Both the position numbers and the translations under genes were made by a program. Shown here in pieces: positions 1-5,185 of a DNA stretch of 5,185 bases; position 1 is the stretch's first letter; every line of letters starts with the position of its first letter. The stretch is from Acetobacteraceae bacterium (GTDB taxonomy: Bacteria > Pseudomonadota > Alphaproteobacteria > Acetobacterales > Acetobacteraceae): positions 1 through 5,185 of the forward strand of contig DAICYU010000332.1 of the NCBI GenBank assembly GCA_027311485.1, written 5' to 3'. The notes under the pieces were generated by a model. The model was given only the letters and a program-made list of their open reading frames with translations, did not search any database and was not told where the DNA came from.

Positions 1-115
1 CCGCGCCGCCGGATCCGTCGATGATCCGCCGTCCGTCCGCTGTTTCCAGATAGATGCCGTCACCCCGGATCGCGACGGGTGGAATGGCACCGGTTCGATG
101 CAGAAGTCTGGTCAT
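1..115 (-). CDS. Class III PLP-dependent aminotransferase, N-terminal fragment
   Basis: Reading the minus strand from ATG at 115 gives 38 codons with no stop before the left edge. The product begins MTRLLHRTGAIPP and contains IYLETADGRRIIDGSGGA. A short N-terminal segment, a beta strand carrying 'DGxxYLxTxDGRR' and then 'IDGSGGA' is the characteristic opening of class III (fold type I) aminotransferases, in which 'D.SGG' is normally followed by a 'GH.H' segment. Members move an amino group between an amine or amino acid and a 2-oxoacid using pyridoxal phosphate in the cytoplasm. The PLP lysine and all substrate-determining residues lie outside the window, so the substrate cannot be named. ATG 115 is the first start that keeps the family-like N-terminus. 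No convincing Shine-Dalgarno precedes it (GCGCCCTTTCC before ATG). The gene is divergent from the kinase, and a long inverted repeat lies 26 nt upstream of its start. Confidence 0.8.
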   Translation of the reverse strand, partial: MTRLLHRTGAIPPVAIRGDGIYLETADGRRIIDGSGGA

Positions 116-141
116 GGAAAGGGCGCTGCTTCGCTGATGTT

Positions 142-202
142 TGCGGCTGACTGTCGCGCAACATGCCCCGTCGGACAATGCCGAGCGGGACAGTCAGCCG
201 CA
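142..202 (-). repeat. 14-bp perfect inverted repeat, putative structured leader
   Basis: TGCGGCTGACTGTC at 142-155 is the exact reverse complement of GACAGTCAGCCGCA at 189-202, with 33 nt between the arms. Inside them, TCGG (171-174) can pair with CCGA (181-184), continuing across a bulged G185 with 168-170 against 186-188. This gives a nested hairpin within the outer stem. The element lies 26 nt upstream of the aminotransferase ATG at 115, so in the minus-strand transcript it would be a stable 5' leader structure. No T-run follows on either strand, so it is not a simple intrinsic terminator. It could be a cis-regulatory RNA, a protein-binding RNA hairpin or a DNA operator. I do not recognise it as a known riboswitch class. 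Confidence 0.65.
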
Positions 203-247
203 GGCCGTCCTGACGATATGTTGCAATAAGAAAGAAAGTGGTATGAA

Positions 248-274
248 TTGGAATGATCGAACCGTCATTTCCAA
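248..274. repeat. Imperfect inverted repeat, possible operator
   Basis: TTGGAATGA (248-256) faces TCATTTCCAA (265-274) across the 8-nt spacer TCGAACCG. The arms match over 9 positions, with one extra T in the right arm. The site lies in the AT-rich centre of the divergent region. It could bind a dimeric regulator or fold as a hairpin in either transcript. No T-tract follows it, so a terminator role is unlikely. Confidence 0.4.
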
Positions 275-353
275 GGAATGTTGTACACATAAAACATGTT
301 TCCTGTTCGGCGATGGTTAACGATGCGCAAGGCCAGTTAAATTGCTTGATAGA

Positions 354-380
354 CATAATTCTTCCATGACTCGTGTCATG
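354..380 (+). promoter_or_regulatory. Candidate -10 box with palindromic operator-like site
   Basis: CATAAT at 354-359 matches the sigma-70 -10 consensus at five of six positions and would place the transcription start near 366. Immediately over that point lies the palindrome CATGAC-TCGT-GTCATG (365-380), with 6-bp perfect arms and a 4-nt spacer. This is the size and position of a repressor operator. The -35 region at 331-336 (GGCCAG) is poor, so the promoter would need an activator or is not real. The transcript would run toward the kinase with a leader of about 160 nt. Confidence 0.3.
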
Positions 381-456
381 CGTAATGCTGGAGCAACACG
401 AAAATGCTTCCGGGTACCAGCGCGTACTATTAACACTACAAAAGCCAGTATCTCCT

Positions 457-481
457 CTGCTTCCCCTTTGGCGGGAAGCGG
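457..481 (+). promoter_or_regulatory. Stem-loop just upstream of the kinase start region
   Basis: CTGCTTCCC (457-465) pairs with GGGAAGCGG (473-481), nine pairs including one T-G, around the 7-nt loop CTTTGGC. No T-tract follows on either strand, so it is not an intrinsic terminator. A TAGAAT hexamer (488-493, five of six to the -10 consensus) lies just downstream, and TTGGCG (468-473) could be its -35, but the 14-nt spacer is too short for a good promoter. The hairpin may be an operator over such a promoter or a 5' untranslated structure of a longer transcript. Confidence 0.3.
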
Positions 482-513
482 ACCGCATAGAATGTGCCAC
501 CGACGTTTCGCAG

Positions 514-519
514 AAGGAG
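514..519 (+). promoter_or_regulatory. Shine-Dalgarno AAGGAG deciding the kinase start
   Basis: AAGGAG is the only strong ribosome binding site near the kinase start. It argues against the longest frame start, GTG 494, because it lies inside that frame, where it would be read as AGA-AGG-AGA, codons rare in GC-rich genomes. It sits 4 nt before GTG 524 (in frame with the kinase; short spacing) and 8 nt before GTG 528 (ideal spacing, but in a different frame that encodes a 14-residue peptide). Confidence 0.6.
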
Positions 520-523
520 ACGG

Positions 524-3500
524 GTGCGTGTTGGAACCGGTCTGTACAACAGCACCGTGGCCGTTGGCATGAGCGTGCCACCTGTAGCTGTGTCCGCCCA
601 ACCCGGTCCGTCCATCGAGTCCGGTCCGTCCGCCGGGTCCGATCCGTCCACCGGGTCCAATCCGTCCACCGGGTCCAATCCGTCCGCCCCGCCCGATGCG
701 TCCGACCTACCCGGCCCGTTCCGTTCGGATGGCAATCGTCGCCACCGGACGCATCTTCGCCTGCCAACCCTGCTTCTCGGGCTCATGCTTGCGATCCTGC
801 TGCCGACGCTGGGTGTCGGTATCACCGCGGCATGGTATGCAATCTCCGATGAGCGTGCGGCGGCCGAAGGCCGCCTGCGCGACACCGCGCGAGACGTCGC
901 GCTCGCGCTCGATCGTCTGCTGGCCGGCGACATCGGTGCGATGCTGGCTTTCGCCACGTCCCCCGCCTTCGACGCCGACACTGCGACAACCGCTCTCCAG
1001 CCCCCCGGCCGTCCCGCCCTTAATCTTCAGGCGCTCGACCTTCAGGGGCGCAGGCTCGCCGCGGAACTGGGTGTCGCCGTGGGCATCGCCCGGCCGGACG
1101 CAACGCGGGTCTGGAGTTCCCTCCGCGCCCTTGGGGAGCCGCTGCTGCCCATCCAGTCCACCGCGCTGATCCGCCGCGTCGCCACGACCGGCCAGGCCGA
1201 TGTCGGGGATCTTGTCACCAATTCCCTGACCGGGCGCTTCAGCATCTCCGTCGCCGCACCGGTCCGTGCGAAGGATGGTCGTGTGACAGCCGTAGTACTC
1301 GCCGCATTACGCGCGGACCGGTTCCATGATCTGCTGCACGCCGCCGGCATCCCCAGGGATACGTTTGCTTCGGTTATCGACGCCAACGGCACGATCGTCG
1401 CCCGATCGGACGCGCTGCATGACAAAATCGTCGGCCGGCCAACATCCCTGGGCGACCTGCACACGCTGCTGGGGCGGGAACAGGGCACGTTCCGGGCAGT
1501 GGATCGGACCGGTGTAGACCGTGTGGCGGCATACCATAAGCTGCAGGAGGCGCCCGGCTGGATCGTGACCGTGGCGCAGGACGCGCGGGATTTCGACGCC
1601 GCGTGGCGGTCCGTCAGTCTGATCTTCGGCGTCGGTGGCCTGGCCGCCCTGCTGCTGGGCGCGGTGCTCGCGCTGCTGGCCGCGCGCCCCATCCTGCAGC
1701 CGCTCCGCCGTCTGGCTGCGCACGCCAACGCCGTCGCCGCCATGGGCGCCTCCGGGTCGGTGCCGACCGCCGCTGCTCTGCCGCCGACACGGGTCATGGA
1801 ACTGGAGGCGCTGCGCATCGGTTTCGCCGTCGCCGAGGCAGCCTTGCGTCGTCGCGTGCAAACCGAGCGGGCGATCGCCGCGGCCCTGGCCGAACGTGAG
1901 GCACAGCTTCAGGCCATATTTCAGGCCAGTCCGGTCGGGCTGGGCCGCGGCACGAGCGACGGCCGGATCGTCCAGGCCAACGATATTCTGCTGTCGATCC
2001 TGGGCGCGTCGCGCGCCGGTCTGGACGCCGGCCATCTGCGTTGGACCGACATGGCGCCGCCCGACAGCGCCCCCGGATCGGGCGCGGACAGGACCACAGC
2101 CTGTGGGAACGATCGCGGCGGCCCTCGGGACACGGTGCTCAGGCGTCCCGATGGCACCCAGGTCCCTGTCCTGATCAACGTCATAGCGTTGAATACGCCG
2201 GCCGGCGCCGTGGCGATTTTCGTTCTCGACCTGACCGAATCCCGCACCGCCGAGAACCGGTTGCGCGATCTGCTGGCGACTGTGGACATGGGCGCGTTCA
2301 TGACCCGGGATCGCGATGACACGATACGCCACTGGTCGGCCGGTTGCGAGCGTCTGTATGGCTGGACCGCTTCCGAGGCGATCGGTCGGGTTTCCCACGA
2401 CCTGCTTCGCACCGTGTTTCCGGTTCCGCTGTCGCAGATCGAGGCTGCGCTGCAGAAAGCCGGCGAATGGATCGGCGACCTGCACCACCGCACCCGTGAT
2501 GGCCGGAATATCATTGTCAGAGCGCATAAAAGTCTGCGCCGTTCCGACGTAGGTGAGGTTACGCTGCTGGAAATGTTTACGGACATGACCGGCCATCGAC
2601 GAGCCGAAGCCGCGCTTGCCGAGAGTGAGGTTTGGCTGCGGGCGATCAGCGATGCGTCGCCCGACCTTATCTACAGCAAAGACATTCAGGGACGTTTCCT
2701 ATATATGAATCCGGCGACAATCGCCGCGATCGGCCGCGCTGGCGCTGCTCTGGGCATTGCCGCCGCGGATTTCCGCCGCGATCCAGCACTGGCCGCGCGA
2801 AACGCCGAGAACGATCGTATCGTTATGAAAACCGGACAGCCTGCCACCTTCGAAGAAGCACTGACCACTGCGGACGGCGAAACGCGTCAGTATATCTCAA
2901 GCAAGGCGCCGCTGCGCGATCCCGAGACCGGCGCGATCATCGGCGTCGCCGGCATCAGCCGGGACGTGACCGAACTGCGTGAGACCGAGGCGATGAAGGC
3001 CCGCCTTGCGGCTGTCGTGACATCCACCCCCGATGCGGTCATCAGCTTCGCCGCCGATGACGGACGTATCCAGAGCTGGAATCGGGGCGCCGAGACACTG
3101 TTCGGCTGGACCGAAGCCGAAGCCCTGGGCGCGCCGGTCAATCTCATGCTGCCCGACTGGGTGCCCGATGGGGAACCGACCGGCGTGTTCCGATGGGCGA
3201 TGCAGGGACGGGTTGTCCATGATCACGAAACGGTCCGTTGCACCAAGTCTGGGGTGGAAATCCCGGTTTCTGTGACCGCCGCGCGCATGCAGGCGCCGGA
3301 CGGCACCATCATCGGCGTATCGGGGATATTCCGCGACCTGCGCCCGCGCTACGCCGCCGAGGCCGCGCTGCGGGAAAGTGAGGCACGCTGGCGCACCCTC
3401 GCCGAAAGCTATCCCGGCTTCGTCTTCGTCACCGACGCCGAGGGACGGAATACCTATACCAATTCGCGTTTGCAGGACTTCACCGGAATGTCGGCGGAGC

Positions 3501-4957
3501 AACTGCTGGGCGACGGCTGGGTCGGCTTCGTGCATCCCGATGATCGCGCCCGCGTCGCTGCCGCCTGGACCGAGGCGGTGCGGACCGGCCATCCCTACCA
3601 TGCCGAGTTCCGCTTCCGATCCACCAATGGCAGCTATGCCTGGTACCTGTGCCGCGGCGTTCCGCAACGCGACACCAACGGCAAGATCCTGCGCTGGTGC
3701 GGTGCCTGCACCGAAATCACCGAGATTGTCGCCGCCCGGGAACTGGCCGCGCGCAACGCGGCCGAGTTGGAACAGTTGGTTGAGGCGCGAACCCGCGAAC
3801 TGGAAGCCACGCAGGCGCGTCTCGCACAGGCTGCGAAAATGGAAGCGCTCGGCCGGCTCGCCGGTGGGGTCGCGCACGATTTCAACAACGTCCTCCAAGC
3901 AGTACAGGGCGGCGTCGCATTGGCGCTGCGGCGGCTGCCAAACAACCCCGACCGCGTGGCGACCTATCTCAGGATCGTCGGCGAAGCCGCCGAACGCGGC
4001 GCGGCGGTCACCGGCCGCTTGCTGGCCTTTGCCCGCCGCGGGGAATTATCGGCCGGACCGGTGGCTCCGGAGCCGTTGCTCGACGGACTTGCCCAGATGC
4101 TCCGCCACACGCTCGGCCCCTCGGTAACGGTCAATGTCGAGGTCGCGGCCGACGTCCCGCTCGTGCTCGCCGACAAGGCACAGCTGGAGACGGTGCTGGT
4201 GAACCTGGCCAACAATGCGCGCGACGCCATGCCAAATGCGGTTGGTACCGTCCGCCTGATCGCTGATGCACCCGCTGTTCCGCCCGCCCATCTTCCGCCC
4301 GGGCAGTACGTCCGGATCGGCCTGATCGATGACGGCGTCGGCATGACGCCCGACATCCTCAGCCGGGTCAGTGAGCCGTTTTTCACCACCAAGGCCCGCG
4401 GGGCCGGGACCGGTCTGGGTCTGGCCATGGCCCGTGGCTTTGCCGAACAGTCGGGCGGCACGCTGGTGATCGAAAGCACCCCCGGTCATGGTACGATCGC
4501 CTGTCTCTGGCTGCCTGTCGCGGCCGGCGGCACCAAGCCCGGGGCGCCCGCCGTCAGCGCGGCGAAACCGGATATCAATCCGTCGCGGGCCGTGCTGGTC
4601 GTCGATGACGAACCGATGGTGCGCACCATCATCGCCGCCGCGCTGAAGGACCATGGCCACCGGGTGGCCCAGGCCGAGGACGGCGCGTCCGCACTGGCCC
4701 TGATTGCGCAGGGGCAGGCTGTGGACATCCTGGTGACCGACCTTGCCATGCCCGGCGATATGGATGGCCTGGCGCTGATTCGCGAAGCCCGCCATCGCCT
4801 GCCGAACCTGCCGGCATTGCTGCTGACCGGCCATACCGGCGATGCCGGCCAGCGCGCTTTGGCGGACGCCGCCGGTTCGGGTCCGTTCGCGCTGCTGCAC
4901 AAACCGGTATCAGCCGATACGATCGAGGCGCATGTCAGGATCTTGCTGAACGGCTGA
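524..4957 (+). CDS. Hybrid histidine kinase: Cache sensor, five PAS domains, HisKA, HATPase, receiver
   Basis: Inner-membrane sensor kinase of about 1,477 residues (numbered from GTG 524). In order: Pro/Ser/Gly-rich N-terminus (1-77) with hexapeptide repeats; TM1 (about 81-103); periplasmic region (105-362) resembling a double-Cache sensor, with 'SISVAAPVRAKDGRVTAVVLA' and 'SVIDANGTIVARSD' signatures; TM2 (363-387); HAMP-like helices (388-440); PAS domains near 457-575, 577-694, 701-820, 824-940 and 952-1070, the last of PAS_3/PAC type; coiled coil; HisKA with GGVAHDFNN, phospho-acceptor H1118; HATPase with N-box N1227/N1231, G1 DDGVGM (1269-1274), EPFFTTK (1284-1290) and GTGLG (1295-1299); receiver with acidic pair D1361/D1362, phospho-acceptor D1406, T1435 and K1460. 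All catalytic residues are present, so it should autophosphorylate and pass phosphate to its own receiver. It has no output domain, so a separate Hpt or response regulator is needed. The ligand is unknown. Start alternatives are ATG 569 and GTG 494; an in-frame TAG at 488 excludes anything longer. Domain calls are firm; the exact start is not. Confidence 0.95.
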   Translation: MRVGTGLYNSTVAVGMSVPPVAVSAQPGPSIESGPSAGSDPSTGSNPSTGSNPSAPPDASDLPGPFRSDGNRRHRTHLRLPTLLLGLMLAILLPTLGVGITAAWYAISDERAAAEGRLRDTARDVALALDRLLAGDIGAMLAFATSPAFDADTATTALQPPGRPALNLQALDLQGRRLAAELGVAVGIARPDATRVWSSLRALGEPLLPIQSTALIRRVATTGQADVGDLVTNSLTGRFSISVAAPVRAKDGRVTAVVLAALRADRFHDLLHAAGIPRDTFASVIDANGTIVARSDALHDKIVGRPTSLGDLHTLLGREQGTFRAVDRTGVDRVAAYHKLQEAPGWIVTVAQDARDFDAAWRSVSLIFGVGGLAALLLGAVLALLAARPILQPLRRLAAHANAVAAMGASGSVPTAAALPPTRVMELEALRIGFAVAEAALRRRVQTERAIAAALAEREAQLQAIFQASPVGLGRGTSDGRIVQANDILLSILGASRAGLDAGHLRWTDMAPPDSAPGSGADRTTACGNDRGGPRDTVLRRPDGTQVPVLINVIALNTPAGAVAIFVLDLTESRTAENRLRDLLATVDMGAFMTRDRDDTIRHWSAGCERLYGWTASEAIGRVSHDLLRTVFPVPLSQIEAALQKAGEWIGDLHHRTRDGRNIIVRAHKSLRRSDVGEVTLLEMFTDMTGHRRAEAALAESEVWLRAISDASPDLIYSKDIQGRFLYMNPATIAAIGRAGAALGIAAADFRRDPALAARNAENDRIVMKTGQPATFEEALTTADGETRQYISSKAPLRDPETGAIIGVAGISRDVTELRETEAMKARLAAVVTSTPDAVISFAADDGRIQSWNRGAETLFGWTEAEALGAPVNLMLPDWVPDGEPTGVFRWAMQGRVVHDHETVRCTKSGVEIPVSVTAARMQAPDGTIIGVSGIFRDLRPRYAAEAALRESEARWRTLAESYPGFVFVTDAEGRNTYTNSRLQDFTGMSAEQLLGDGWVGFVHPDDRARVAAAWTEAVRTGHPYHAEFRFRSTNGSYAWYLCRGVPQRDTNGKILRWCGACTEITEIVAARELAARNAAELEQLVEARTRELEATQARLAQAAKMEALGRLAGGVAHDFNNVLQAVQGGVALALRRLPNNPDRVATYLRIVGEAAERGAAVTGRLLAFARRGELSAGPVAPEPLLDGLAQMLRHTLGPSVTVNVEVAADVPLVLADKAQLETVLVNLANNARDAMPNAVGTVRLIADAPAVPPAHLPPGQYVRIGLIDDGVGMTPDILSRVSEPFFTTKARGAGTGLGLAMARGFAEQSGGTLVIESTPGHGTIACLWLPVAAGGTKPGAPAVSAAKPDINPSRAVLVVDDEPMVRTIIAAALKDHGHRVAQAEDGASALALIAQGQAVDILVTDLAMPGDMDGLALIREARHRLPNLPALLLTGHTGDAGQRALADAAGSGPFALLHKPVSADTIEAHVRILLNG
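528..572 (+). CDS. Possible 14-residue leader peptide coupled to the kinase
   Basis: GTG 528 lies 8 nt after the AAGGAG ribosome binding site and opens a 15-codon frame (MLEPVCTTAPWPLA, stop TGA 570-572). The stop overlaps ATG 569 of the kinase frame as ATGA, the classic arrangement for translational coupling. If real, the kinase would start at ATG 569 as MSVPPVAVSAQ, with ribosomes delivered by the leader. The peptide resembles nothing I know, and no run of one amino acid suggests attenuation. The simpler alternative is that the same ribosome binding site starts the kinase at GTG 524 and this frame is chance. Confidence 0.25.
   Translation: MLEPVCTTAPWPLA
605..694 (+). repeat. 18-bp tandem repeat encoding Pro/Ser/Gly hexapeptides
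   Basis: Five head-to-tail 18-bp units start at 605, 623, 641, 659 and 677. The third and fourth differ by one base (GATCCGTCCACCGGGTCC versus AATCCGTCCACCGGGTCC); the first and fifth are more diverged, and decayed traces continue to about 730. In the kinase frame they read GPSIES, GPSAGS, DPSTGS, NPSTGS and NPSAPP. The array lies in the cytoplasmic segment before TM1 and should be unstructured. Because the unit is six codons, copy-number change by slippage would lengthen or shorten this tail without a frameshift. Confidence 0.85.
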
Positions 4958-4963
4958 CCATGC

Positions 4964-5002
4964 AAAAACGCGCCGCCCGACTACCCATGCCAGGCGGCGC
5001 GT
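4964..5002 (-). terminator. Intrinsic terminator between convergent genes
   Basis: ACGCGCCGCC (4968-4977) pairs perfectly with GGCGGCGCGT (4993-5002) around a 15-nt loop. On the minus strand the stem is followed by TTTTT (complement of 4964-4968), the standard form for ending the minus-strand gene whose stop lies 20 nt upstream. On the plus strand the bases after the stem (CTATACGCCC) have no T-run, so termination of the kinase transcript here would be weaker, although the stem begins only 10 nt after its stop codon. Confidence 0.75.
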
Positions 5003-5022
5003 CTATACGCCCGTCGGATGCG

Positions 5023-5185
5023 CTATGCCGGCGTCAGATGCTTGATGCGCGGCCCAACTTCATGCATCAGCAATGACAGCGACCGATGCCAGGCTTCGGG
5101 ATTTTCGGCGTAGTCGAAGCCGAACACCTCGCGCAGGACGAACACCGCGCGTTCGTCCGGGCTCAGCGTTTCTAGCAGAACCAGC
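5023..5185 (-). CDS. C-terminal fragment: sigma-70 region 4-like segment joined to a flavin monooxygenase-like tail
   Basis: The minus strand gives 53 codons from the right edge to TAG at 5025-5023. Visible residues 1-27 include LSPDERAVFVLREVFGFDY, a close match to the opening of region 4 in SigJ/ECF41-type sigma factors ('LSP.ERAVF.LREVF.Y.Y.EIA'). After 'DYAE' the expected helix-turn-helix ('EIA..L..S...CRQ...RA') is absent. The remaining residues, with AWHRSLSLLMHEVGPRI, instead resemble the extreme C-terminus of luciferase-like (LLM) flavin monooxygenases, which commonly end in a 'D-W/Y..PE.W.RS..LL..EV.PR' helix. As seen, the sigma part could not bind -35 DNA. This is either a rearranged or chimeric gene or a diverged sigma-like protein with an unrelated tail; most of it lies outside the window. 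It converges on the kinase and shares the terminator between them. Confidence 0.55.
   Translation of the reverse strand, partial: LVLLETLSPDERAVFVLREVFGFDYAENPEAWHRSLSLLMHEVGPRIKHLTPA

Larger units (their letters stand above)
116..523. other. Divergent intergenic regulatory region
   Basis: No credible gene is seen in these roughly 400 bases between the divergent aminotransferase and kinase genes. Open frames here are short, overlap one another and lack family features. The middle part (about 210-445) is clearly richer in A and T than the flanking genes, as expected for promoter DNA. It carries several inverted repeats: 142-202 (14-bp arms), 248-274 (imperfect), a 10-bp palindrome AAACATGTTT at 292-301, 365-380 (6-bp arms) and 457-481 (stem-loop). 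Both genes' promoters should lie here, but no textbook -35/-10 pair is obvious for either. Confidence 0.7.

Noticed and set aside
85..101. TGGCAC followed by TGCA, resembling a sigma-54 promoter
   Set aside because: The spacing between the GG and GC elements is wrong, and the site lies inside the aminotransferase coding region.
142..202. Long inverted repeat considered as the terminal repeats of a small mobile element
   Set aside because: The arms enclose only 33 nt, no flanking target-site duplication is visible and there is no transposase. A leader hairpin or operator explains it better.
342..572. 76-residue plus-strand frame across the intergenic region
   Set aside because: TTG start without a ribosome binding site, no recognisable protein and it runs through the operator-like palindrome. 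Only its last 14 codons, from GTG 528, have a plausible start and are listed separately.
436..981. Minus-strand frame with collagen-like Gly-rich repeats (GLDPVDGLDPVDG) opposite the kinase start, and a second minus frame (60-767) with RTDWTRWTD repeats
   Set aside because: Both are antisense readings of the 18-bp tandem array. Any multiple-of-three repeat gives periodic peptides in all frames. They overlap the well-supported kinase and have no family features outside the repeat.
1307..2596. 429-residue minus-strand open frame inside the kinase gene
   Set aside because: Long antisense frames are common opposite GC-rich genes. Composition is biased (many R, G, A, Q), with no domain signature, and it lies fully inside PAS-coding sequence.
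5023..5185. Frameshift as the cause of the sigma-to-monooxygenase switch
   Set aside because: Shifting one base after DYAE gives EIPKPGIGRCHC and then a stop, which does not restore the sigma region 4 helix-turn-helix. The in-frame tail fits a known C-terminus better.

Overview
The window is GC-rich, with coding third positions mostly G or C. Its one complete gene encodes a membrane hybrid histidine kinase whose H-box (GGVAHDFNN) and terminal receiver are of the kind common in Alphaproteobacteria (CckA-like). An alphaproteobacterium, possibly Acetobacteraceae or a relative, is a reasonable guess from style alone; no marker gene fixes the taxon.

Layout: (1) positions 1-115, minus strand: the first 38 codons of a class III PLP-dependent aminotransferase, running off the left edge. 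(2) 116-523: a divergent intergenic region, noticeably more AT-rich in its middle, with several inverted repeats. The strongest is a 14-bp perfect inverted repeat in the presumed leader of the aminotransferase. Others lie at 248-274, 365-380 and just before the kinase gene. (3) about 524-4957, plus strand: a kinase of about 1,480 residues made of a low-complexity N-terminus with 18-bp tandem repeats, TM1, a periplasmic Cache-type sensor, TM2, a HAMP-like linker, five PAS domains, a HisKA/HATPase core and a C-terminal receiver. Its start is ambiguous. A strong Shine-Dalgarno sequence serves either GTG 524 or an overlapping 14-residue leader ORF (528-572) whose stop overlaps ATG 569. (4) 4958-5022: a convergent intergenic gap holding a 10-bp GC hairpin with a T-tract in the minus-strand direction. 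(5) 5023-5185, minus strand: the C-terminal 53 codons of a gene running off the right edge. Its first half reads like sigma-70 region 4 of the SigJ/ECF41 kind and its second half like the C-terminus of a luciferase-like flavin monooxygenase, so it may be a chimeric or rearranged gene.

The kinase would sense a periplasmic ligand through its Cache domain and integrate cytoplasmic signals through the PAS array. It autophosphorylates on the H-box histidine and passes phosphate to its own receiver. No Hpt protein or DNA-binding response regulator is visible here, so the output is unknown. Nothing visible links the three genes functionally, and each is in a separate transcription unit. No mobile element, CRISPR array, tRNA or rRNA was seen.
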